Of a DNA stretch of 37,420 nucleotides, positions 6,756-14,195 are shown in pieces. Under the pieces are notes generated by a model. The model was given only the letters and a program-made list of their open reading frames with translations, was not told the origin of the DNA and made no database searches. The stretch's first letter is position 1; every line of letters begins with the position of its first letter. The position numbers were made by a program, and so were the translations under genes. The DNA is from a virus, in IMG/VR virus record IMGVR_UViG_3300032053_000226, positions 1 through 37,420 of that record. The stretch is one strand, 5' to 3'.

Positions 6756-8311
6756 TGCTCGTAGTCCCATCATCCCGCAAACTGGTTATGGACACACCTA
6801 GCTACGCACAAGTGGCTGCGGTGATCCCCCACGCGAAAGCATTCAGCCACGGGGGGCAGAATCTGTTGGCGCTGCATCACGGTGTAGAGGAGTCGCTGGT
6901 ACTAAAGAACTTCGGGTTCAGCGTACCGGCACCCATACTGTCATACTACGACTGGCCTGCGCGGTTCCCGCCCATGGACCACCAGAAGGAGACAGCGTCT
7001 TTCCTGACCATGAACAAGCGGGCGCTGGTGCTGAACGCACCGGGCACAGGCAAGACAATTAGCTCTATATGGGCTGCGGACTTTTTGATCACTGAGGGTG
7101 TGGCGAAGAAGGTGTTGATTGTGGCGCCGCTGTCTACGCTAACTGTGGTGTGGGCTCGGGAGATTCGACACCATCTACCCCATCGCGGCTTTGTGGTGTT
7201 GACCGGTGCGCCGGAGCGCAAGAAACGACTGATGGAGCAGGCGGGTGTGCAATACTACATCGTGAATCATGACGGCTTCACGCACATGCAGAGCCAGCTC
7301 AAGGATTTCGATGTAGTGATCTATGACGAGGCAACGGCGCTGAAGTCGCCAAGCTCGCAGCGGTACAAGATTTTCTCGAAGTGGATGTCGGCACATGACC
7401 CGTGGCTGTGGTTGCTGACCGGCACACCTATCTCGCAGACCCCTGCGGATGCGTGGACGCTAGCAAGACTGGTGAACTCGCCGAACTGCCCCAAGAGCTA
7501 CACCACGTTCAAAGACATGGTGATGCAGAAGATCACCACGTTCCGGTGGGTATCTAGGCCAGATGCGTTGGAGACATGTAGGAAGATTTTGCAGCCCTCC
7601 ATCCGGTTCTCGCTGGACGAGTGCAAGGATTTGCCGGACACGAATTTTGTAGGTCGCAAGACGGAGTTGACAGCGCAGCAGAAGAAGGCGTTCAAAGAAA
7701 TGCAGGAGAAGGCCGTGACGTTTTTCTCCGGCACGGAAGTCGCAGCGCCCAACGCTGCAGTCGTGCTGGGCAAGATGTTGCAAATCTGCTGCGGTGTTGT
7801 TTATTCGGAGGCAGATCGAATTGAAATTGACGCCAGTGAGAGGTATAATTCACTTACCGAATTGATCGACGAGATCGGCGGCAAAGTGATTGTGTTCTGC
7901 CCGTTACGGGGTGTGCAAGATTGGTTATACGAGTCCCTGCAGAAGGGCGGCTACGATGTAGCGACAGTACATGGCGATGTAGGTAAGGCTGAGAGAAATC
8001 AGATATTTAATGACTTTCAGCACACAGACAGCATTCAGATTTTGTTGGCCCACCCAAAGGTGGCAGCCCACGGTCTGACCCTGACTCGTGCCAAGGACAT
8101 TATCTGGTTTGCGCCTATCTACTCGCTGGAGCAATATGAGCAGGCTTGTGCTAGAATACGCAGGTTGAGCACAGAGGGCAAGACAACGGTGTGGCACATA
8201 TACGCTACGCTGTTTGAGGCCGAGTTGTATCGAAGGTTGCAGCACAAACGCCGTGTGCTCGGCGAGTTCTTGGACTTGGTAAAGGGCATAAATGAAGAAG
8301 GTATTGATTGA
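6755..8311 (+). CDS. SNF2-type superfamily 2 helicase
   Basis: A 518-residue helicase from ATG 6755, which forms TGATG with the upstream stop; in-frame codons upstream are inside the VRR-NUC gene. Motif I is NAPGTGKT (94-101), motif Ia IVAPLSTL, motif II DEAT (191-194), motif III LTGTP (221-225), the second RecA domain has VIVFCPLRG, and motif VI reads QACARIRRL. The DEAT box and TGTP fit the SNF2/RapA-like group, common in phage replication modules with VRR-NUC. Probable role: dsDNA translocation or fork and branch remodelling. From about 7790 the 3' third looks more AT-rich than the rest. Confidence 0.9.
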   Translation: MLVVPSSRKLVMDTPSYAQVAAVIPHAKAFSHGGQNLLALHHGVEESLVLKNFGFSVPAPILSYYDWPARFPPMDHQKETASFLTMNKRALVLNAPGTGKTISSIWAADFLITEGVAKKVLIVAPLSTLTVVWAREIRHHLPHRGFVVLTGAPERKKRLMEQAGVQYYIVNHDGFTHMQSQLKDFDVVIYDEATALKSPSSQRYKIFSKWMSAHDPWLWLLTGTPISQTPADAWTLARLVNSPNCPKSYTTFKDMVMQKITTFRWVSRPDALETCRKILQPSIRFSLDECKDLPDTNFVGRKTELTAQQKKAFKEMQEKAVTFFSGTEVAAPNAAVVLGKMLQICCGVVYSEADRIEIDASERYNSLTELIDEIGGKVIVFCPLRGVQDWLYESLQKGGYDVATVHGDVGKAERNQIFNDFQHTDSIQILLAHPKVAAHGLTLTRAKDIIWFAPIYSLEQYEQACARIRRLSTEGKTTVWHIYATLFEAELYRRLQHKRRVLGEFLDLVKGINEEGID

Positions 8312-8870
8312 CCTGACGGGTAGAGAGTTCGGTATCTTGCGGGTTATATCCAGAGCTAGCAACAGGGGTACAACCACATACTGGCACTGTATATGCAAGT
8401 GCGGGAATACCCCAGATGTTGCATCTGGAAACCTCCTATCCGGCATGTCCAAGTCCTGCGGGTGCTCTCGCACAAAGCATGGACAGTGGAAGCGCAAAGA
8501 GTACGGGCAGTGGCGGTCGATGAGGCAGCGATGCGACAACCCAGAGCACGCGGCGTTCCACAACTATGGGGGCCGGGGGATCGGGTATAGCGCAGAGTGG
8601 AACGACTTCGCTGTTTTCTTAGAAGACATGGGCCCATGCCCAGACGGATTGCAACTCGAACGTGTGGACAACAACCAAGGGTATAGCAGACACAACTGCG
8701 TGTGGGCTACCCGAAAAGAGCAGGCTAACAATAGGAGGACGTCAGTACCGGAAGTGACCAAACAACAGATACGGGCATCTAGCGGGCCCCAAAAAGAAAT
8801 CGCCGAACGGTTCGGTATTTCCCAAGCTAGTGTTAGCCGCATTAAGGCCAGTGTGCAAACCGCGTTATAA
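8292..8870 (+). CDS. HNH homing-type endonuclease with C-terminal HTH
   Basis: A 192-residue protein in three parts. Residues 8-59 form a zinc-binding head (CICKCG at 33-38, SCGC at 55-58) typical of phage HNH enzymes. Residues 90-150 hold the nuclease: NYGGRGIGYSAEW, then LERVDNNQGY, NCVWAT and QANNRR. Residues about 157-187 form a helix-turn-helix (KEIAERFGISQASVSRI). This layout matches free-standing homing endonucleases that invade phage genomes. It starts 20 nt inside the helicase gene, looks more AT-rich than most neighbours, and interrupts an otherwise functional module, all fitting horizontal entry. The target would be the cognate junction in empty relatives. Confidence 0.88.
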   Translation: MKKVLIDLTGREFGILRVISRASNRGTTTYWHCICKCGNTPDVASGNLLSGMSKSCGCSRTKHGQWKRKEYGQWRSMRQRCDNPEHAAFHNYGGRGIGYSAEWNDFAVFLEDMGPCPDGLQLERVDNNQGYSRHNCVWATRKEQANNRRTSVPEVTKQQIRASSGPQKEIAERFGISQASVSRIKASVQTAL

Positions 8871-8881
8871 GGAGAATGGAA

Positions 8882-9274
8882 TTGAATTTTGAACAAGCAG
8901 GCGAAAAATACATCGCCCTTCGCAATGAAGTAGCCCGCATCGAGGGCGAAGCAAAAACCGCAGTGGCGGAGCTGAAGTCCACCATGCAGGACATCGAGAA
9001 CTGGTTCACTATCCGGGCCCAAGAGGAGGGCCTATCCAAGATACCCACTTCGGTCGGTACTGTTTACTGGTCCACACACAACTCAGCCACTGTGGCTGAC
9101 CGCGCAGCGCTCTTTGAGTTCTGCAGTGCAAACAACGCGTGGGACTTGATCGAGTCCCGCGTTTCCAAAACCGCCGTGAAAAGCCATATCGAAGGTCACG
9201 GCGTTCCACCGCCCGGGGTGAATTTCGCCTCCGTGCAAGTGTTCAACCTTCGTAAAACCACCCCCAAGGAGTAA
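8882..9274 (+). CDS. Conserved replication-module protein
   Basis: A 130-residue protein. An ATG at 8876 lies one base after GGAG (8871-8874), too close for initiation, whereas TTG 8882 in the same frame sits 7 nt from it and gives MNFEQAGEKYIALR; TTG is therefore preferred. Residues 1-45 form an amphipathic coiled coil. The C-terminal half (SRVSKTAVKSHIEGHG, PPPGVNFASVQVFNLRK) is a conserved phage block I have seen next to ssDNA-binding and recombination genes, but its biochemical role is not known to me. It lies 7 nt upstream of the probable SSB. Confidence 0.6.
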   Translation: MNFEQAGEKYIALRNEVARIEGEAKTAVAELKSTMQDIENWFTIRAQEEGLSKIPTSVGTVYWSTHNSATVADRAALFEFCSANNAWDLIESRVSKTAVKSHIEGHGVPPPGVNFASVQVFNLRKTTPKE

Positions 9275-9280
9275 GTCTAA

Positions 9281-10231
9281 ATGACTACATCAACCGCAGT
9301 AGCTACCGTACCCGCCCATATTGCCGCCCGCATTGCAGCCCGTCAGGCCGCTGGTGGAGGCAAGTCCGATGCCATGAAAGCCATCATCGGCGACGGCGCC
9401 AGTTTCCCTAAGATCAGTATCCGTGCCGGCCGCTATCGGCTGGTGGAAGACGGCGTTGAGACCCCCGTGGGCATCACGCTGGACGCCATCATCGTAGGAG
9501 TGAACCCCAAGACCTCCAAGGTGTTCTATGCGAAGGCATACGACTCCAGCGCGGACAATGTGCGCCCCGACTGCTTCTCGAACGACGGCATTACCCCTGA
9601 CGCCTCGGTGACAGCGCCGGTGTCCAAGGGATGCGCAGGATGCCACAACAACGTGCTGGGTTCCAAGATTCTGCCATCTGGCGCCAAGTCCAAGATGTGC
9701 GGCGACCAGCGTCATGTGGCTGTGATCGCAGCTGCGGACCCCGGCAAGGTGTATGGCATGACGGTCCCAGTGTCCGGCATGAAGGCGTTGCGCGAGTACT
9801 TCAAGGAGCTGGATAACTTCGGCATCAACCCCGAGGAAGTCATCACCGAGTTGGGCTTCGACGACGCTGCCAGCTTCCCCAAGATCACCTTCAAGCAGAA
9901 GGGCTATGTGCCGGACAAACACATCACGTCGATCGACAAGATCGTCGCGGGTGACGAAGTCAAGGTGGCTGTGCGGGTACTACCGTTTAACGCTGTCAAC
10001 CGTACCGCTATCGCGGCCCCGGCCAACAATGCACAGATCGCCGCACCTGCGGCGGCCCCAGCACCAGTGGCACCTGCAGCAACTCCCTCAGTGGACCCTG
10101 ACTACGACGATACACCCACACCTGAAACGGTAGCGGCTACGGTGACGGATGTGAAGGCGAAGCCTGTGGCGGCCCCCGTAAAAGCCTCGTCGGAACTGGA
10201 GGCCAAGCTCGACAATCTGTTCGGCGAATAG
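9281..10231 (+). CDS. Probable ssDNA-binding protein
   Basis: A 316-residue protein with good SD (AAGGAG) before ATG 9281. Residues 40-240 look beta-rich, with cysteines C98, C118, C121 and C140 (KGCAGC; KMCGDQRH) able to hold zinc, as gp32-type proteins do. An Ala/Pro-rich linker (about 245-300) leads to a short acidic tail ending KLDNLFGE, the hallmark protein-interaction tip of SSBs. Position between helicase and primase-helicase fits. There is no recognised OB-fold signature, so the call rests on architecture and context. A rho-independent hairpin follows within 50 nt. Confidence 0.6.
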   Translation: MTTSTAVATVPAHIAARIAARQAAGGGKSDAMKAIIGDGASFPKISIRAGRYRLVEDGVETPVGITLDAIIVGVNPKTSKVFYAKAYDSSADNVRPDCFSNDGITPDASVTAPVSKGCAGCHNNVLGSKILPSGAKSKMCGDQRHVAVIAAADPGKVYGMTVPVSGMKALREYFKELDNFGINPEEVITELGFDDAASFPKITFKQKGYVPDKHITSIDKIVAGDEVKVAVRVLPFNAVNRTAIAAPANNAQIAAPAAAPAPVAPAATPSVDPDYDDTPTPETVAATVTDVKAKPVAAPVKASSELEAKLDNLFGE

Positions 10232-10254
10232 TAGACTACCGCACCGACAGTGAC

Positions 10255-10280
10255 CCCCAGCATGTGCTGGGGTTTTTCTT
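10255..10280 (+). terminator. Rho-independent terminator after the SSB-like gene
   Basis: A perfect inverted repeat, CCCCAGCA (10255-10262) and TGCTGGGG (10265-10272), is followed directly by TTTTTCTTTCTT. It lies 23 nt after the SSB-like stop and 15 nt before the primase-helicase start. It probably ends or attenuates + strand transcripts so that the SSB-like protein is made in excess. Confidence 0.85.
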
Positions 10281-10294
10281 TCTTAGGGGTATGC

Positions 10295-13258
10295 GTGGAC
10301 ACCAAAACTTTTCTTACTCGTGTATTGTCCCCGTCTGACGAAGTCATCATCTGCACCCACAAACCTGATCCAAGCGGAAAAAACCCCAAGGGGTTCTTCT
10401 GGGATAACGGCTCGTTCGCAGACCTTGACGATGCGGTAGCGGCGATACAGCGGTTCGACAAACAGCCCGACATGACGGTGTATTACTCGGTAGGCAAGTT
10501 CGCCAACCACGGATACACCCACGAGAAGTCGGGGAAACAGAGACACCACAGATACAAGCATCTGGCCACGTCGTTCAAGACGCTGGCGCTGGACCTAGAT
10601 TGCGGCCCTGACAAGCCCTATCTGACTCAGCGGGAGGGGTGGGCAGCTCTACAGGCGGGGCTCAAGGCGATCGGGTTTCCGATGCCCATGGTGGTGGCAT
10701 CCGGCAACGGCATTCACTGCTACTGGCCCCTGACGGTCGGCGTGAAGTCGGAGCACTGGGAGAAGGCGTCCATGGCACTACGCATGGCGCTAGAGGAACA
10801 CAAGGTAGAGATTGACGTCTCCAAGATTCACGACGCGTCGATGGTGCTGCGACCCGTGGGAACTCACCACAAGAAGCAGATGCCGTGGAAAGAAGTCAAG
10901 TGCATGGCGGATTGCCCGGACTACGAGCCCGCAGCCCTGTTTGGGTTGCTCAAGCCGTGGTTCAACAAGATGCCGACAACAGTGACGCGGATGAGTAGGC
11001 CAGCAGGTAGCAAGCGGTCCTCCGTTATGTCGTCACTGCTGGACTCGGGGGATATCGAGCTGGGGGCGGTAGCAGCCAACTGTGCACAAGTGGCAGCGTT
11101 GGTGTCGTCGGGTGGGGTGAACGACGCAGCGGGCAAGCCTGTGGAGTACCCCGTGTGGATTCTGGGGTTGCAACTGGCACGCAAGTGTCTGGACCCCGAG
11201 GCGGCTGTGGTGGCTATGGGCGCCCAGCATCCGAAGTTCGACCTGTCTGAGTCATTGGACAAGATGAATGGGTTCACGGGCGGTGTGCCGTTCTGCTCCA
11301 CGTGGGAGAGCGCATGCAGCTCGGGCTGCGCCGGATGCCCTCGCAAGGGGACCATCACCAATCCGGGACAGCTTAACCGGACTGAGGCGCCCGCGCCGCC
11401 CCCGGGGGTCGACGTCATCGACCTACCAAAGGACTACTTTGTAGACAACGGCAAGGTATGGATCGACGTTGAGAAGGAGATATCTTCCACCGCTGCGGAC
11501 GGCAAGAAGATCAAGAGCACGGTATTGGAGAAAACGCTGGTCTGTCCGCTGGAGATTTATATCACCGGCATCTTCACAGACCACGGCTACTCCAGCACCA
11601 CAGCTACTTTGTATGTGAAATACCCGCTGGGCAACTGGAAAGAGCATGAGATGCCCCTGAGCACGCTTTCCAGCCCCAAAGACCTGCTGGACTACCTGAC
11701 CAACAAGCAGGTGTTTTTTACTTCAACAGCGACGCTAGAGCGCACGAGGACTTACTTTATGAACTACTTAGAAATGGTGCAGCAACAGGCACCGACCGGG
11801 ACAGACTTTGTAGCATTCGGATGGCAGGAAGATGGGTCGTTCCTGTGCGGCGAGACCCTGCTGGGGGCCTCGACAGGCAACGAAGCGCGACGACTCAAGG
11901 GGGCAGCCAAGCACTACGCAGCCAGCATCACCAAGAAAGGCTCCCGCGATGTGTGGGCGGACGCAACCGCGTTGCTGAACACACCAGCGGCTAACAACAT
12001 GGCAACCGCTATTCTGTTGTCGGGCATCGGGATTCTGGGGGATTCGCTGGGCAATGCGTCTTCTGTGATTTCTTTCTTCTCCACAAAGACAACCACCGGG
12101 AAGACCCTGTGCCTGCACGCAGCCAACAGCACCTTCGGTAATCCCAAGGGATTACTCATGCGGGTGCGCGACACCGAGAACGCGATCTACAAGATGCGCG
12201 GTGTGCTCAACCACCTGCCCGGCACGATCGACGAGCTGACAGGTGTGGACCCAGAGCGCGCGGCCTCCATGGCGTACTGCTTCAGCGAAGGGCGCGAGAA
12301 GGTGTCCATGACCCAGACCCGAGACCTGCGCGAGCCGGCCACTTGGGTGGGCCCCACTATGGTGTCATGCAACATCTCGCTGCACGCTAAGTATGCAGAG
12401 GTGATGTCCCAGAACGACCCCGTGCGCGTGCGGACCTTGGAGTTCATTCAGGACGACCAGACGTTCGGCAGCACCGACGGCCGCCAGTTCTTCGACCTGA
12501 TCATGGCCAACTATGGGCACTTCTTACCCGAGGTGACACAGTTCATCATCGACAACGGCGGCGAGCGCGCGGTGGCCCTGAAGGGTGAAGCCGCCTTCGA
12601 GAAAAAGTACACGTTCGTGTTTGCGCAAGAGGAGCGTTTCTTCCGGTCTGCTACCATCGGCGCCTACATTCTGGGCACCATCGGCGTCAAGCTGGGGCTG
12701 ATCAAGTTCAACGTGGACCGCGTCATCAAGCACATCCTCGACCGCGTGGTCGCCCTTCGGTATCAGGCCACCAAGAACAGGCTGGACGCGTTCGACATCA
12801 TTGGCCAGTTCTTGCAGGAGCACAACGAGCGCCTGCTGGTGGCTACAGAGGAGTACATACAGGGCGGTCCAGCCGCTGGCAAGGGCAAGGAAGTGGTGCA
12901 GTACCCGCTGCCGCTGAACGCCGTGGCCCGCATGACAACCGTGTACGATGCGGCTAACCCTGTGCTGCCCGGCAGTCGTATGGCGATCAACTCCGCGGTG
13001 CTCAAGCGCTGGCTGGCCAAGACCAAGGACTCCCTTGAGCGGATCACCTCAGAACTGGATGCAGCAGGTGCCCTGACGCAGAGCGGTGATCACATTCGGG
13101 TGACAATGTATAAGGGCTGCCACGGGTCCAACCCCGGACAAGCCTACTGCATCATGCTGAACATGAACCACCCCCGGTTCTTGGACGCGATCACCACCGT
13201 AAAGTCTTATCAACCCAGCCAAGTAGCCTTGGCCCTAGTAGCAGGAGCAACACCATGA
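10295..13258 (+). CDS. Primase-polymerase fused to DUF927-like helicase ATPase
   Basis: A 987-residue protein. The frame is open from GTG 10250, but that start would place the terminator hairpin inside the coding region; GTG 10295, after AGGGG, is preferred. Residues 1-220 resemble archaeo-eukaryotic primase-polymerases: DLD (D100/D102), SGNGIHCYW (H141), EIDVSK (D174) and RPVGTHHKK (187-194). Cysteines 334, 341, 345 and 348 form a zinc-binding centre. Residues about 560-720 carry an ATPase of DUF927/SF3-like type: STKTTTGKT (596-604) and TIDELTG (D646/E647). It should prime and unwind DNA for the phage polymerase. The C-terminal ~250 residues are unassigned. Coupled by ATGA to the Gp49 gene. 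Confidence 0.8.
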   Translation: MDTKTFLTRVLSPSDEVIICTHKPDPSGKNPKGFFWDNGSFADLDDAVAAIQRFDKQPDMTVYYSVGKFANHGYTHEKSGKQRHHRYKHLATSFKTLALDLDCGPDKPYLTQREGWAALQAGLKAIGFPMPMVVASGNGIHCYWPLTVGVKSEHWEKASMALRMALEEHKVEIDVSKIHDASMVLRPVGTHHKKQMPWKEVKCMADCPDYEPAALFGLLKPWFNKMPTTVTRMSRPAGSKRSSVMSSLLDSGDIELGAVAANCAQVAALVSSGGVNDAAGKPVEYPVWILGLQLARKCLDPEAAVVAMGAQHPKFDLSESLDKMNGFTGGVPFCSTWESACSSGCAGCPRKGTITNPGQLNRTEAPAPPPGVDVIDLPKDYFVDNGKVWIDVEKEISSTAADGKKIKSTVLEKTLVCPLEIYITGIFTDHGYSSTTATLYVKYPLGNWKEHEMPLSTLSSPKDLLDYLTNKQVFFTSTATLERTRTYFMNYLEMVQQQAPTGTDFVAFGWQEDGSFLCGETLLGASTGNEARRLKGAAKHYAASITKKGSRDVWADATALLNTPAANNMATAILLSGIGILGDSLGNASSVISFFSTKTTTGKTLCLHAANSTFGNPKGLLMRVRDTENAIYKMRGVLNHLPGTIDELTGVDPERAASMAYCFSEGREKVSMTQTRDLREPATWVGPTMVSCNISLHAKYAEVMSQNDPVRVRTLEFIQDDQTFGSTDGRQFFDLIMANYGHFLPEVTQFIIDNGGERAVALKGEAAFEKKYTFVFAQEERFFRSATIGAYILGTIGVKLGLIKFNVDRVIKHILDRVVALRYQATKNRLDAFDIIGQFLQEHNERLLVATEEYIQGGPAAGKGKEVVQYPLPLNAVARMTTVYDAANPVLPGSRMAINSAVLKRWLAKTKDSLERITSELDAAGALTQSGDHIRVTMYKGCHGSNPGQAYCIMLNMNHPRFLDAITTVKSYQPSQVALALVAGATP

Positions 13259-13707
13259 ACACGATCGAAGACGAAATCAAGGCCAAGGGCCTGACCGCCC
13301 CGCGCGTTACGCCGGACGACCTTGAGGCGAACATTGCCAGTGAGCATTACTTCACTGCGTATGACGGCCGATACGGCGCAATTCAGAATGGTAGTTATGT
13401 GGGTCGTGAGGTGCCGAAGGCAAACGACGACGATCTGGTGTCACTGGAACTCCTGACCTTCTGCGTTCTGGTGCTGCGCAACGGCTTCACCGCTACCGGG
13501 GAAAGCGCATGCGCCAGCCCGGAGAACTTTGACCCCGAGATTGGTCGCAAGATCGCCCGGGGCAATGCCAAGGAAAAAATCTGGCCTCTGATGGGCTACG
13601 CGCTCAAGGAGCATCTGCACGCCAACGCGGCGCGAAAGGCGCGTGCTGCGCAGTTTGACGCCAGCATTCTGATAAAACCCAGTGAGCAGATCGGCGGTGC
13701 AGCATGA
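13255..13707 (+). CDS. Gp49-family phage protein
   Basis: A 150-residue protein with the distinctive block LLTFCVLVLRNGFTATGESA, CASPENFD, EIGRKIARGNA and KIWPLMGYALKEHL. This identifies the Gp49/66 family found in many proteobacterial phages, where it usually sits near the end of an early operon. The family has no established activity; the Cys residues in TFCVLVL and ACAS are conserved and might matter. SD GCAGGAG and an ATGA overlap set the start at 13255. Followed by a DUF2829 gene, a frequent partner. Confidence 0.85.
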   Translation: MNTIEDEIKAKGLTAPRVTPDDLEANIASEHYFTAYDGRYGAIQNGSYVGREVPKANDDDLVSLELLTFCVLVLRNGFTATGESACASPENFDPEIGRKIARGNAKEKIWPLMGYALKEHLHANAARKARAAQFDASILIKPSEQIGGAA

Positions 13708-13937
13708 ACTTTGGAAACGCACTGGAGGCGGTTAAGCACGGAGAAAAAGCAGCCCGAGCGGGATGGAACGGGAAGGGCATGTGGATCGAACTGCAGCGCC
13801 CGGACTTACACAGCAAGATGACTTTGCCGTATCTGTACCTGAACTACCTGAAGGATTCTGTGAACACCCCCGGGGCCAGAGTTCCGTGGCTTGCGTCCCA
13901 AACAGATATTCTGGCCGAGGACTGGGCCCTGCTCTGA
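13704..13937 (+). CDS. tad2: DUF2829 / Tad2-like anti-Thoeris protein
   Basis: A 77-residue protein matching DUF2829 end to end: MNFGNALEAVKHGEKAARAG, then WNGKGMW (21-27), a short middle with an LPYLYL strand, and PWLASQTDILAEDW (61-74). Tad2, from this family, counters Thoeris defence by sequestering the cyclic ADP-ribose signal, and other members bind further immune nucleotides. Whether this copy does so is inference; many DUF2829 proteins are untested. It is the last gene of the + strand block. ATGA overlap with the Gp49 gene; its stop abuts the stop of the opposing HNH gene with no spacer. Confidence 0.75.
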   Translation: MNFGNALEAVKHGEKAARAGWNGKGMWIELQRPDLHSKMTLPYLYLNYLKDSVNTPGARVPWLASQTDILAEDWALL

Positions 13938-14195
13938 TTACTTCATCCCAGCGTTTTTAGTCCGCGCAAACGAGCGGTTCTGAGACGCTGGGACAGCGCG
14001 CAGATTGGAGGGGGCATTCGTGCCCCCTTTTACTATGGGGCGTGAGTGGTCGACATCCTTGCCGTCACCCTTTTTGACCAGCCCCTTCTTCTCCATCACC
14101 GCGCGGGCAGCATTGCGGGCGGCACGGTTTTTGATTTGCTCCGGCTTTCCTCCATAGTTCTTGTATTCGTCGGCGTAATTTCTTGCGGTTGCCAT
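13938..14195 (-). CDS. Small HNH-like protein
   Basis: An 85-residue basic protein with one half of an HNH-type core: KGDGKDVDHSRPIVKGGTN, SNLRAV and SQNRSFAR. D49-H50, N60, N64 and N73 are the candidate metal and substrate residues. Small proteins with this VDH...GGTN..SNL...S.NRS pattern are common in phages as HNH or HNH-like proteins, but cleavage activity is seldom shown. SD GAGGAG sets ATG 14195, which overlaps the stop of the large LPD38 gene (TGATG). It is the last gene of the late block and its stop abuts the + strand block. Confidence 0.75.
   Translation of the reverse strand: MATARNYADEYKNYGGKPEQIKNRAARNAARAVMEKKGLVKKGDGKDVDHSRPIVKGGTNAPSNLRAVPASQNRSFARTKNAGMK
13946..13993. repeat. 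9-bp inverted repeat at the convergence point
   Basis: TCCCAGCGT at 13946-13954 is matched by ACGCTGGGA at 13985-13993, separated by 30 nt. It lies within the 3' end of the HNH gene, immediately before the terminator. There is no T-tract on either strand, so it is not itself a canonical terminator. Confidence 0.5.
14010..14031 (+). terminator. Rho-independent terminator of the + strand operon, inside an opposing gene
   Basis: GGGGGCA (14010-14016), a TTCG tetraloop, and TGCCCCC (14021-14027) are followed by TTTT. It lies 72 nt after the last + strand stop. On the - strand there is no T-run after the stem, so it acts on rightward transcripts only. The same bases encode residues 55-62 of the HNH-like protein. 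Confidence 0.8.

Noticed and set aside
13946-13993. Inverted repeat as a terminator for the late operon
   Set aside because: The loop is 30 nt and no T-tract follows the stem on the - strand.
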